Assembly (NCBI GenBank): GCA_049999765.1
Contig: JBNGIQ010008651.1
Location: 1 to 51,088 of the forward strand
Direction of reading: 5' to 3'
Source: Phaeoceros laevis
Lineage: Eukaryota; Anthocerotophyta; Anthocerotopsida; Notothyladales
DNA length: 51,088 nt
Below the pieces are notes generated by a model, which had not been told where the DNA came from, ran no database searches, and saw only the letters and a list, made by a program, of their open reading frames with translations. A program made the position numbers and the translations under genes. Below are positions 31,451 through 41,098 of this stretch, one piece after another (the stretch's first letter is position 1; each line of letters begins with the position of its first letter).

Positions 31451-31650
31451 GGGCGGCCTTGACTCGACGAGTGCAATACGCTTGGTTTTGAGGCCTGGAA
31501 ACAGCAAAGAACATAGCAGATTTCCCAGAAAACAGCAAGTTGATGGCAACTGAGCGTAAAGGCAAAGAACACATGCAAAAAAGCACCAAAACGAGTAAAT
31601 TTTGGCACTCCTAGAATTGCCTTGACAAGGCAATCGCAATGCACTTGGTT

Positions 31651-32232
31651 TCAGGCCGATTGGAGCACAGGAAGGCAGCAAAACGGGCGGCGGCGTGCGA
31701 AAACCCTAGGTGCTAGCCATAGCCATCGTAGCAACGTTGAGCGCAGCATAATCCATGGGAGTTGCAATTGAGAAGAGTCTCTATCTGATGGGAGTGTAAA
31801 CATGGACTCCCAGGTATCAGGAGTGCAGCAGAGATCATCAACATCATTTGAGAAGTGGTACACATTGAGGAGTCTCATGTAAGCCCGGTGTTGATTGCTG
31901 GAAATGTCTTTGGCATGTCTATAACGGTGGTGCACTTGCAGATGTGAGTAAGAGGTGAATAAGTGGTGGCAAAAGGAGCATAGTACGCAATCCAGTTCCC
32001 CCCACTTGGCTATATAAGCATCTGCAAAGTCAGTCTGTTTAGTTATACCACTGAGTGTATGACATACGCCCCTCATTTTGACGACCTCCTTGTAGGGCAG
32101 GCAACAAAGGATTTTGAGGTGAAGAGAGCGCGGTAGATCCATCAATATTGTAGCCTCCCTAGCACGATTGTTGTCATCGTAGCATATGACCATGTCATTA
32201 TAATTTGTCTTAGCTAAATGATTGTGCCACAT
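31651..32232 (-). CDS. F-box-like protein with C2H2-type finger
   Basis: ORF of 193 residues with ATG at 32232. Residues about 30-75 read ILMDLPRSLHLKILCCLPYK, then VVKMRGVCHTLSGI, the pattern of an F-box, which normally links a target to the SCF ubiquitin ligase through Skp1. Residues about 80-106 read CVLCSFCHHL, then SHLQVHHRYRH, a C2H2-like finger. After about residue 165 the sequence becomes basic and hydrophobic (RSTLLRWLWLAPRV), which may be read-through past a missing exon end. It lies just downstream of a related ORF on the same strand. It looks intact but I cannot tell whether it is expressed. Confidence 0.5.
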   Translation of the reverse strand: MWHNHLAKTNYNDMVICYDDNNRAREATILMDLPRSLHLKILCCLPYKEVVKMRGVCHTLSGITKQTDFADAYIAKWGELDCVLCSFCHHLFTSYSHLQVHHRYRHAKDISSNQHRAYMRLLNVYHFSNDVDDLCCTPDTWESMFTLPSDRDSSQLQLPWIMLRSTLLRWLWLAPRVFARRRPFCCLPVLQSA

Positions 32233-32292
32233 TGCCCAATCCTCATCGGCTCATATTCAAAAGAGCAGTCTGAAATCTTGATTGAGTTGAAG

Positions 32293-32871
32293 CTAATCCT
32301 CATCTCGAATGCATTCAGGTGCTTTACAAGTATCCGCATTGAAATAACAGTACTCCATTCCCCACCGGTCAACTAATTCATCAAGAATACTGAGGTAGGT
32401 ATGAGCTTCCTTTGCAGAGATGAGCCCATTGTGTGCTTGATGATAGTGAATATACTGATGCCATTGCGACCGCATGATGCATCGGCAGGATGAGCATGGA
32501 AACATTTGGTGCAGGGTGCAATAAGTTGCAAGGAAGAAGGGGGATTGTAAAGTGCTGAACATGGTGGAAGATGTAATACTGAGATAAAAAAACTCATTTG
32601 GTTGCAGCAATAGGCCGACTTCTTCCCAGAATTGGGGTGCAATATGATCCCAAGAAGGGCCGGATAGAGAAGCCATCTGAAAGGGAGCTGCGGACATTCT
32701 GGAAGAATCTTCAGCAATACGGCATGACGGATTGTCCCTTACTGTGTGGCGTTCATAAAACATCCATCTGTAAATGAGATCAGAGTGGATGACCGAGGGA
32801 TCTGGTGACTCCTCTTCCTCCTCCTCCACCCTCTCTGTATCCATACAATGAAATTGCCTCCATAAGTCCAT
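32293..32871 (-). CDS. C2H2-type finger protein related to the neighbouring F-box ORF
   Basis: ORF ending in CIRDED at 32293. The first good ATG is at 32871 (MDLWRQFHCMD); sequence above it overlaps a retroposon tail, so the frame open to 32949 is not trusted. It carries a six-Glu run. The finger is FPCSSCRCIM, then WHQYIHYHQAH, with the C..C and H...H spacing seen in the downstream ORF, and both are followed by a Ser/Ala then LSILDEL/LLNVYHF helix-like piece. I see no F-box in this one; it may lie in an upstream exon. The two genes look like a tandem duplicate. Confidence 0.45.
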   Translation of the reverse strand: MDLWRQFHCMDTERVEEEEEESPDPSVIHSDLIYRWMFYERHTVRDNPSCRIAEDSSRMSAAPFQMASLSGPSWDHIAPQFWEEVGLLLQPNEFFYLSITSSTMFSTLQSPFFLATYCTLHQMFPCSSCRCIMRSQWHQYIHYHQAHNGLISAKEAHTYLSILDELVDRWGMEYCYFNADTCKAPECIRDED

Positions 32872-32921
32872 ATCATATATACGGGTCTTCCTTAAAGGCA
32901 AGGGGGGGATCCTTAAAGGAA

Positions 32922-32962
32922 CCGTGTCAACCTCCTCAAATACAATCACATCACATCACATC
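32922..32962 (+). mobile_element. Retroposon tail with (CACAT)n end
   Basis: Reads ACCGTGTCAACCTCCTC, then AAATACAAT and three CACAT units. It is the same tail as at 25929, 26519 and 28811, with a different simple-repeat ending. Confidence 0.6.
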
Positions 32963-33248
32963 TTTGAATAGAAACTTATGCGGTAAGTCTCAATACGGTA
33001 CCACACTATGATATAACACCACCGCAAGAGCCCTATGGAATCTCCAGTATCTTCGAATCATTAGCAAGTGTATGAGGAACCAGTATGTGCATACTGCCCA
33101 TGGTGCACAACAGTCTCAGACATAGGCGCATCGTTGTCAGCTACTAAGCTCTTTCGTCACTACTGATTCATACATTGCTAGGAAGCAAGATACAGCTTCC
33201 GCAACTATCTCCTCCTACACAGCATCAAAAGAGTTTGAGGTGACCATG

Positions 33249-33443
33249 TTACATGAGAGGAAGTGTGGCACCAGGCCCTAAGCATTTTTCAATCCATGCC
33301 CTGGCCTCTTTCAAAGCATTGAAGCCTTTGAATGGTGCACCGAGGTAGTATGGAAAAACTTGTTTAGAGGCTTTATCCCATATAGGATAGATGCCTGGAA
33401 TCTTGCCTCGTATTACAACATAGAACTCAAAACGGCGTGCCAT
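33249..33443 (-). CDS. Short ORF with RNase H1-type hybrid-binding domain
   Basis: ORF of 64 residues, ATG at 33443. It reads FEFYVVIRGKIPGIYPIWDK, then FPYYLGAPFKGF and ALKEARAWIEK, a full match to the fold pattern of the RNA:DNA hybrid-binding domain found at the N-terminus of RNase H1 and in caulimovirus protein VI. No RNase H catalytic sequence follows within about 250 bases, though a second open-looking piece (EEIVAEAVSCFLAMYESVV) lies just downstream in another frame after a TAG. It may be a first exon or a domain orphan. The second such domain in the window is at 18669. Confidence 0.55.
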   Translation of the reverse strand: MARRFEFYVVIRGKIPGIYPIWDKASKQVFPYYLGAPFKGFNALKEARAWIEKCLGPGATLPLM

Positions 33444-33559
33444 GATTACTGCAAGTGTGGTGACTCACTTGTTGTTTTAATAATACTGGAGATGTTTTTT
33501 TTGTTGTTTTGTTTAAATAAACGATTAAACTTTTGCAATAATGGCTGACTTGCTATTAG

Positions 33560-33583
33560 TTAATTAATTATCTAATTAATTAA
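33560..33583. repeat. AT palindrome (11-bp arms)
   Basis: TTAATTAATTA-TC-TAATTAATTAA is a perfect inverted repeat. It could be part of a small element end; nothing else supports that. Confidence 0.7.
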
Positions 33584-34018
33584 ATGATGGTAGTTAGTGA
33601 AGGGCTAATTTGTGGGCATGTGGAGATGAGAGGGTTTCTTTCCGAGATGTGTTGGCATGTGGAAATGATGGCGGAACATGTCAAGGTTTGAGGCCGTAGT
33701 TGGAAACGGACCAGAGATGTGTCGTAGATCATGGTCGCATGCCAAGGCATGTTGTTTACATGGCCATAGAGGGTTCCAACGCAAGGGTTTAGTCGATAGA
33801 GGTTTTAACACATAGCCAAGGGATGTACGCCGAGGAGCCTGACTTAGTGCCCTGGGAGGTGGTGCGCAAAAGGAGAACTCTGAAAGAAACTTTATCACAA
33901 GGATTGGCGCAGCAGCTACCAGTACAAGGGTCACGGGGCGTCATGCCTAAGTGACTGGCAAGCCTAGACTACCCTACGACACTGGAGCATCCACATTCTG
34001 GAGCATAAACCTGCAACA
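33584..34018. other. Stretch without a recognised gene
   Basis: A 109-residue minus-strand frame (33934-33605) has no domain and an odd composition (His/Pro/Leu). I see nothing else here. Confidence 0.4.
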
Positions 34019-34709
34019 CTATGGGAAGTTGAGGTCACGAGCCACAATGCGGTCGCCAGTTGGAGGTGCAATGCCATCCGGAGCGTGAGGAGTCATGAGC
34101 GGGAGAGTAGGAGGAGGCGTAACGTGTGCTAGTTGCGCCGCAAGTTGAGCAGTGATCGGTGGCCAGCGCAGTTGATCTAGGCGGGCGGCGGCATGCGAGG
34201 GCGCATCTTCTGGAACAAGGTCCGAAGAAGACATCCGCATCATGGAGGAGGATGATGAAGTCCTCACAATAAACGAACTGGGAGCGCGGGACATGGGTGG
34301 AAGCACAGACTGCTTAGAACTCTCGAATCCTCATGGTTGCCTGGTGAGTTGCTGCAGCAAAATCTCTGGGTGTGCTTTCTAGAATGAGCTGCAGGTGTGT
34401 TGCCCAGCGTGTGCGAGCCCGTGCGCGGTCCTCGGCAATTAGACGTTGTCCATCACGGGGAAGGGCACCTTGCACCAATTGGAGCCAGGCTATTCCAGCT
34501 TGATGACGATAAAGCTCGGCCGGGGTTAGATCAGTGGGAAGCGGACCAAGCAGGTAAAAGATGTGATCCAGAGGGTTCGCCGAAGATGAAGCTGGCAAGG
34601 ACCTCATCACTAGTCTTCGCTCAGGCAACGCGAGAAAGGAAGGACGCTCAGGGGGACCATACCTGGAGGAACCACTACCTGAAGACAGAACAGTCCTCAA
34701 CAGTGCCAT
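34019..34709 (-). CDS. Hypothetical protein(s) with upstream TATA box
   Basis: Minus-strand ORF from ATG 34709 to 34314 (about 131 residues, MALLRTVLSSGSGSSRYG, then NPLDHIFYLLGPLPTDLTPA). It is followed in a different frame by 34294-34019 (MSRAPSSFIVRTSSSSSMM, ending IVARDLNFP). A TATA-like CTATATAG lies at about 34774-34781, about 65 bases before the ATG. I do not recognise the family. The second frame may be the continuation after an intron or a frameshift. It sits between copia C and the AT-rich tract and could be a gene fragment carried by an element. Confidence 0.35.
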
Positions 34710-34901
34710 GAGCAAAGAGATGAAATCACGGTGGAGGCAAGGTCAGGAATGAGGGTTGCACTAGCGGGAGGAGGGCTATATAGGTCAGATCCCATGACCT
34801 ACCGCCAAAGCCGGCCGAGTACTCAGAGCTCAGGGATATACTTGGACACAGATGGGGTACCAGCCCAAGAGTGGTTAGAAATAGTAAGTTAGTCAATAAG
34901 T

Positions 34902-34977
34902 AACTAGTTATGAGTTTTCAAACTAGCTATGAGTTTTCAAACTAGTTATGAGTTTTCAACTAGTTATATTGTTTCAT
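34902..34977. repeat. 19-bp tandem repeat x3 (AACTAGTTATGAGTTTTCA)
   Basis: Copies start at 34902, 34921 and 34940, with a partial fourth. It lies beyond the 3' end of copia C, possibly in its LTR. Confidence 0.85.
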
Positions 34978-35220
34978 AGTTACTAGCTACTAGGTGTTAG
35001 TTACTGTTTAAACGTGCGTAGATCAATTGGTCATGGCGATGAACAAATGAACATTACGCAGGAGTGCAGAACACCGACGCAAGAGTCGTGTGAATTGTGT
35101 GTATTATGGTCGCGTGAACGACCTTTGTAGTTCGTCTGACAAATAACTGTCATAACCATCTAACCGTTCTTAACCTATATTAACTAAACAAAGCTAACTA
35201 TAAGTTGCGGCATGAATAAC

Positions 35221-35228
35221 TATATAAG
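35221..35228 (+). promoter_or_regulatory. TATA box in front of the copia C antisense ORF
   Basis: ACTATATAAGCACC lies about 80 bases before the ATG at 35300, the normal plant spacing for a core promoter with a short leader. It reads opposite to the retrotransposon. Confidence 0.5.
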
Positions 35229-35299
35229 CACCGAATCATGCCCTAAACCTTTTCCTTCTACATCCCCACTCAGGCCGCAACTAGCTCGTTTCCGCCGCC

Positions 35300-35857
35300 A
35301 TGTTTCGTAACCTTGCGATTGCGGCGCTCCGTCGCCTTGCCAGTGCTCTGGCTTATGCCCATCTGCTGCTTGGAAAATTGCTCAGGCAGTTGGAGGTCGC
35401 TATCGCCTAGCTTGAAGTAGACAGGGATTTTGCACCACAACGCTTGTGGGAGACTGCCGCTGCTGCCTCTTGGGTTGACAATCAACTGTCTTTCGCTGAT
35501 CAACAACATCTTCCACTTGACAAACGACGGCTTCTACCACACGGGAACTGGCTAGGTACCACCATTACCTGTGCTGCAGAAAACTGGGCGCTGTGTAGCT
35601 ATGTCTGCCGGCGCACTGGTCTTCGAATGGTCAGAAACTCGGTTTCCAGTGTCTCGCCGACAGGCATGTCCACATACTACGGTACCCACTCCGTCCTTTT
35701 ACCTGCACATGTTCTGGTTAGGTGTATGTGCCTGACTGGTGCATGTGCTTTTGTGGTCTGTGATTTTGTAGTGCCGGACTTGCAACCTGAAGCTCAGAGA
35801 TGCAGGTATGTTCTGACCCTAGCTTCAAGAACATGCAAGTCTAGACTAGCTTCCTAG
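35300..35857 (+). pseudogene. Antisense ORF in the 3' region of copia C
   Basis: Reads opposite to the element. ATG at 35300 in an ideal context (GCCGCCATG). The frame MFRNLAIAALRRLASALAYA continues to 35857, about 185 codons, with one TAG at 35408 where CAG would restore the frame. After it comes LEVDRDFAPQRLWETAAAAS, then WVDNQLSFADQQHLPLDKR. A donor-like GCAG|GTATGT lies at 35805, and the C-terminal end touches the pol stop codon on the other strand. The family is unknown. Together with a TATA box and the equivalents in A' and A this suggests an antisense gene carried by these copia elements. Confidence 0.45.
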
Positions 35858-38125
35858 GTTCTAACACTCTCCGCTTGGTCTTCAGGGACTAGTCCAAGAC
35901 TGCGGCAATGTCTCTGATGGATTTCTGCCGCCAAAGCCTTAGTTAGAATGTCCGCTTTTATCAGCTGTATTGATGTATGTCAGTTGAATCTCCTGACGCT
36001 CCACAGCGTCCCTGATGAAGTGATGAGCCATTTCAATATGTTTTGTACGGGAGTGAAAGATGGGATTGTTTGCCAGGGCGATTGCGCCCTAGTTGTCACA
36101 ATGAAGGATTGTCGGAGCTTCTTGGACTTGGCCAATATCAGATAAGCACCGCCTATCCCAGATTGCTTGCTTTGCTGCAACTGTTAATGTTTTATACTCG
36201 GCCTCCGTACTGGAGAGGCAAATACTTGTATTTTTTTTGCAGGACCATGCTACTGGTCCCCCTGCAAGAGTAAAAACGTATGCAGCAACTGACCTTCTCG
36301 TGTCTGGGTCTGCTGCCCAGTCGCTATCGCAATAGCCTTCCAGGGACAGAAATTTATTGTCAGAAGCTCTGTAGGTAATGCAGTAACCTTGTATTGCCTT
36401 CAAATACCGCAGGATCCGTTTGACAGACGTCCAATGCTCCCATCCATAATTTGAGAGAAACTGGGAGACCATATGCACGGCGAATGCTATATTGGCCCTG
36501 GTCAAGCAGGTTAGATATATCAAGGTTCCTACGGCTTGTTTGTATGGTATGTTACTCATTTCAGCCAGTTCAGTTTCACTCACAGCTGCCTGGTCCTTGG
36601 AAAGTTTTACCCCCGCTGCCAAAGGTGTTGCAGAGCCGTGTGCTTCTGCAAGATGAAACTTGTCCAGGCTATCCTTCACATATTTCTTTTGTGTGAGGAT
36701 TATAGTCCTCTTTCGTCTATCCCGAATGATCTCTACTCCCAGGCACCACCTGAGGTCCCCAAGATCACTCATATCAAACTCTGCCTTTAACAAGTTTTTA
36801 ACCACCTCCAGCAAGCTTGAAGGACCTGTACTTGCGGCCAGGATCAGATCATCGACGTAAACCAGCACCAGGAGGTAGGCTTCTCCCCTTCTGAGCACAT
36901 ACAAATTTGCATCTGCACTAGCTTTCTTAAATCCGCTCTTTGTGAGGAATGCATCTAGCCTACTGTGCTAAGCACGCGGGCTCTGTTTTAACCTATAAAG
37001 GGTCTTGTGCAATTTGCAGACGAGATGCTCTTTTCCCTTCTCCTCATAACCCTCGGACTGATGCATATAGATTTCTTCTTCAAGGACTCCATGCAAAAAT
37101 GTTGTGCGAACATCCATCTGGTGAAGGTCCAAATCACAATGCGCAGCCATAGCTAGTACCAGCCTCAGAGTCGGGAATTTCACAACTGGTGCGAAGGTCT
37201 CGAAATAATCCTCGCCTGGGCGTTGTGAAAAACCACGTACAACAAGCCTTGCTTTGAATCGAGCAATCTGGCCTTCAGGTGTATACTTCTTTTTAAACAC
37301 CCATTTGCATGAAATAGCTTTTCTTCCAAGTGGCAATGGCTGAAGGGACCATGTCTCATTTTTTATCAAGGAATCATATTCTTCCTGTACAGCAATCTTC
37401 CATTGCTTGCTTTCAGATCCTGAGTATGCTTCCTACATGCTAGCTGGTTTCGACGTGTCTACTAACGCTGCTGCCAGAGCTTGTGCTTGTACAGGTGTTA
37501 GATTTACCTCCATACTTGCCGGCATGCTTGCTGACAGCATTGTAAGCATTGTGACAGCATCGTGATCACTGTCTTCAGCCTTGCTAGTGTCCCCCACTGG
37601 AGGTGCATCCACACTCAAGCTGGCCACTTCTCCAGTCGAGAAATCTGTACGACTAGCACTGCTTATCCACTTGCTCGGGCTAAAGGTAATAGGGCCTTTG
37701 CGTGCCCTTGTTGGATACCTTGGAAACGTTTCCAATGCGGGTGCTGGAGTATTCACTGATGATACTGGTGCTGGTGTATCAGTCTCCTCTTCGACGTGAA
37801 CAGGTAAGTCTGCATCCTGGCCAGTCACCTCAACTTCATTATCATCAGGTGTGTCTAACACATAGCCGGGTTCTTCCTCCAGCTGCGAGATGCTATTCAT
37901 GGACAAGTCAAAGAATGTGGGTTCGGCATCTTGATCTGTGCTCGTTTGCTGTCCAGATACGCCATCATCAGCATCTGAGTTTAACTGCTCCCCATGAGTA
38001 GATGGGATCAGCAAGCTCGAGCTCCCTTCTGTTGCAGACTCCTCTTCATGGTCAGGTAGATTCTTTCCTGGATGTGGGGTAAGCAACAGGGATTCGTTGA
38101 ACACCACACTTCTTGCATAATACAC
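35854..38125 (-). pseudogene. Copia C linker, RT and RNase H
   Basis: One reading frame with three in-frame stops. The first TAG is at 37433-37435, before EAYSGSESKQWK. The second is at 36968-36970 after SPRA, where TGG (Trp) is normal. The third is at 36089-36091 after LHCDN, where CAG (Gln) is normal. RT has LPLGRKAISCKWVFKKKY, MDVRTTFLHG and YVDD (about 36848-36859). RNase H has CDSDWAADPDTRRSVAAYV, SSTEAEYKTL and, after a last frameshift near 35955, ADILTKALAAEIHQRHCRSL. Two of the stops are simple C-to-T or G-to-A changes. Confidence 0.92.
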
Positions 38126-39953
38126 TTGCCTTGTGTTGGGGTCGAAAAGCCTTCACCCCTTCGGTGTACCCCACAAACACTAACTTCAATGCACGATCTG
38201 ACAGTTTATTGTGTTGTCTTCTTTTCTTAGGTACATGCGCATAAGCTATGGAGCCAAAAGTCCTAAGATGCTGAATAGATGGCTTACGACCGCACCAAAG
38301 CTCATACGGAGTTCTACCTTCAACCGCCTTACAGGGAAGTCTGTTGTACAAGTAGTTGGCTGCAGAGACTGCCTCCCCCCAATACTTCAATGATGAGCCC
38401 GCTTGTTTCAGCATAGAACGAGTTATGTTTTGTGCTGATCTGTTGCGTCTCTCTGCAACGCCGTTTTGTGCAGAACTATATGGAACGGTGAACTGTCGGC
38501 CAATTCCCAGTATAGCACAATACTCGTTGAAGGCATCACTGTCAAACTCACCTCCATTATCCGTGCGCAAACACTGCAACTTCTGGCCGGTTTGACGCTC
38601 TACCATAGCCTTGTACTCCTTGAATGACTGGAAAGCATCACTCTTGTACTTAAGGATGTACACATATGAATAACGGCTGTAATCATCAATGAAGGTGAGG
38701 AAATATTTTCTGCCTCCCCAGGAGTCAACCGACACAGGGCCGCACAGGTCAGCATGCACCAAACCCAGCACCCTTGTTGCTCTTGTTCCTCCCCCTTTGG
38801 GGTATGCAGTGACATGGAGCTTGCCAAACACGCAAGCCTCACAAAACGGGAGAGGAGTCAGCTGATTCGGCAGTCCATCACTGTAGATTTCGGCCTTAGC
38901 CATCTCCTGCAGTTTCCTTGGATTAGGATGGCCAAGTCGCATATGCCACACTTTCGTCACATCAAACGCAGATACAGACGAGTGCAACCCTGCCACTTGT
39001 GCTGATGGGGCTGGTATGCTTTCTACATTTAGTAGAAACAGGTCATGTGCAAGTGTGCCTACTGCAATCACTTTGCCCCACTGCTTAATAGTGCATGTGG
39101 ATTGACGAAAGGTAACTTCGATTTCTTTGTGCTGTGCAAGTTGCGAAACCGACAAGAGATTCTTTGTGATTGCAGGTACGTGAAGCACGGAGTCAAGTGT
39201 GAACGTCGACCCATTTTTCAAACAGAGTAAGACTGTGCCTACCCCTTTGATTGTTAGTTGACTATTGTCCCCTAGCAGGACACTTTGTGGACTTGAATGT
39301 AGTGTGTAGTGAGAGAACACTGACCTATCATTACAAATGTGGGCTGTGGCCCCGTAATCTACAAACCAGTGCCCTACACCAAACTCAGAGGTGGTCAAGC
39401 AAACGGTGAGAACATGGTGGTGTATGCAGGTCTTCTTAGCCGGACTTTCCTTCGAAGCTGAAGTTGCTGTATCATCCGGCTGTGTGGAGAACTTCGAAGC
39501 TTGAACCAACAGCACCGAAGGTGTAGTCCGCTCCTTCTTGGCAACACTATATGCTTCAGGCAAGGGTACCCTACGGGGCTCATTGTTCTTCTTCTTTTGA
39601 CAGTCACGCTCCCATTGATTCGGGAGCCCACACCAGTTGCAATTTCCAGTCCTCTTCTTACTTGGCCCAGCATCATTCTTGGTGTACTTGTTGAAGGGCT
39701 TAGAGAATGGCTTCCTAGGACCCTTTTGCTTAGCTGCATACAACACCTGGTTCCTTGCAGGCTGTGTTTTTGCTATACGCCTACTGATTTCCTCCTGCAA
39801 TAACGACCCCACTAACTCATTGAAATCCAACGCAGGGATCTGTGCCTCGTCAATTCCAGTGATTGTAGCCAACTGCTTCGCCATTCGAAGAACTGCATTC
39901 TGGCTAGTGACAAAACTAGCGTAACTAGGAGGTAAAGAGGCCAGGAACCGCAC
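38052..39953 (-). pseudogene. Copia C Gag end, protease and integrase
   Basis: A 633-residue frame. The zinc knuckle CNWCGLPNQWERDC has Gln in place of the metal-binding His. The protease motif is HWFVDYGATAHIC (D-Y-G-A). GAG-pre-integrase is VWHMRLGHPNPRKL. Integrase has HADLCGPV, LRTDNGGEF and SAQNGVAERRNRS, so D, D and E are intact. The frame breaks near 38155 in VGYTEGVKAF, where the normal continuation FDPNTRQVYYARSVVF appears in the next frame. Confidence 0.92.
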
Positions 39954-39970
39954 ACAAACATCTTGTTCAT

Positions 39971-40926
39971 TTATAACGCTCCTGCCTGCTCAGTCTTTAA
40001 CCTTGCTGTGCGGAAACTTGAGACATATTGGTCTATAGGCTCCCCCTCCTTCATCTTGAGGGAATGGAATTTTTCCATAGCAGCCATTCTTGACATCATG
40101 TCTTCGGCCTGGTATACCATGGCCGAGCACTTCCACATTTCAGCAGAAGTTTTAGCATGCGAGACACTCAGAGCCATTTGCTCGGTAAGTCCACTTCTGA
40201 TAATATTTTGTGCCTTTTCATCCTTTGCGTCCCATTCCTTGTGAGCCGGCTCATCTACCCACGTGAGAGCTCCAACTCCAGTTGGATCCACTGCAGGTCG
40301 TGTGACACTCCCATTGGCATGACCCCAGAGACCAGCTTCCTTGAGAAATCCTCTAGCTCGCATAACCCACACATCGTAATTGACCCCACTGGTAAGTCTG
40401 TCCTTCTCCTTGAAATCAATCTTAATTGAGGGTATTGGAGCTGGTGGAGGTTCTCGATTCTCGTCTGCCATCTCTGGTTCTGATTCTTCTTCTTCCCAAC
40501 GGAAGGAATGTGCCAAGGTACGCAGGAAGTCCTCTTCCAGGGCTTGATTCCATCCCTCTTCCGGATCGTCTCCAAAATATTGCATTAACAGAAGGAATGT
40601 GCTTGCATCTCTGCAAGGACGTTGTCTCACAGAAGTCTTGCTGGGGCAGTGCACATATCCATGGATGCAGATCCTACTTCAGGTATGGACGCAGTTTTAG
40701 CAGGACTTTGACACTTTGAGTGCTTGTCAGTAGCAGAGTGAAGACCATTCAATAGACCCTCGATAATTTTAAGGACATCTAATGACGAAAGTCGAAGGTT
40801 CAAAGTATCTACTTGTGTACTCAAATGCTCTATATGGAGATTTAGTTTCTCTACAATAGTAAATAAATGTTGTGCCTTTCTAATCTGCTGTGTGTGGGAG
40901 TCTAAATGCAAACTAACAAGGGACAT
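39971..40926 (-). pseudogene. Copia C Gag, N-terminal part
   Basis: The first frame (to 40627) is a helical extension (HTQQIRKAQHLFTIVEKLNL, HIEHLSTQVDTLNLRL). The second (40654-39971) holds the Gag domain: KIDFKEKDRLTSGVNYDVWV, RSGLTEQMALSVSHAKTSAE, QYVSSFRTARLKTEQ. A one-base loss after GAL near 39972 shifts the frame; NEQDVCVRFLASLPPSYASF continues it. Confidence 0.8.
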
Positions 40927-40998
40927 AACTTTGAGGTGTCATTCACACCAAAAAGGAAACACACACACACGACCCAGGAACACCGGGTGTGTGTGTGT
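40923..40998 (-). repeat. 3' terminal 76 bp of R1, identical to R2
   Basis: Identical base for base to 47572-47647. On the element strand it ends GTTATGT. It can form a hairpin of alternating AC and GT runs closed by CCCGG...CCTGGG, then a small GGTGT-GAATG-ACACC hairpin near the end. Confidence 0.9.
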
Positions 40999-41061
40999 AT
41001 GTGTGTGACCCACCGTCCGACCCGGTGTGCTCTTGATTTGTGTCCCATTCAGGAGGTATGC

Positions 41062-41092
41062 GGTGTGCATCCCCTGGAACGGGGAGCACACC
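41062..41092 (-). ncRNA. Conserved hairpin near the R1 ORF2 end
   Basis: GGTGTGC...GCACACC outer stem with a CCCC/GGGG inner stem and GTTCCA loop. R2 has the same structure at 47720-47750 with a longer outer stem, CCC/GGG inner stem and GTTACA loop. Confidence 0.55.
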
Positions 41093-41098
41093 ACTCCA

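Larger units (their letters stand above)
35270..40922 (-). mobile_element. Ty1/copia retrotransposon C, 5' end cut by RT element R1
   Basis: Minus-strand copia element. Coding runs from about 40922 (Gag N-terminal extension) to the pol stop at 35854-35856. Its 5' end is abruptly replaced by the 3' end of element R1, so the 5' LTR and primer site are missing. Candidate LTR starts (TGTTAGAACC at 35866 and downward, or further on) cannot be checked without the second LTR. Confidence 0.85.

Noticed and set aside
30946-31644. 232-residue Leu/Cys/Phe-rich minus-strand ORF
   Set aside because: It spans a low-complexity AGCAAGGGACAA repeat and only its last part is PPR sequence, which belongs to the pseudogene cluster.
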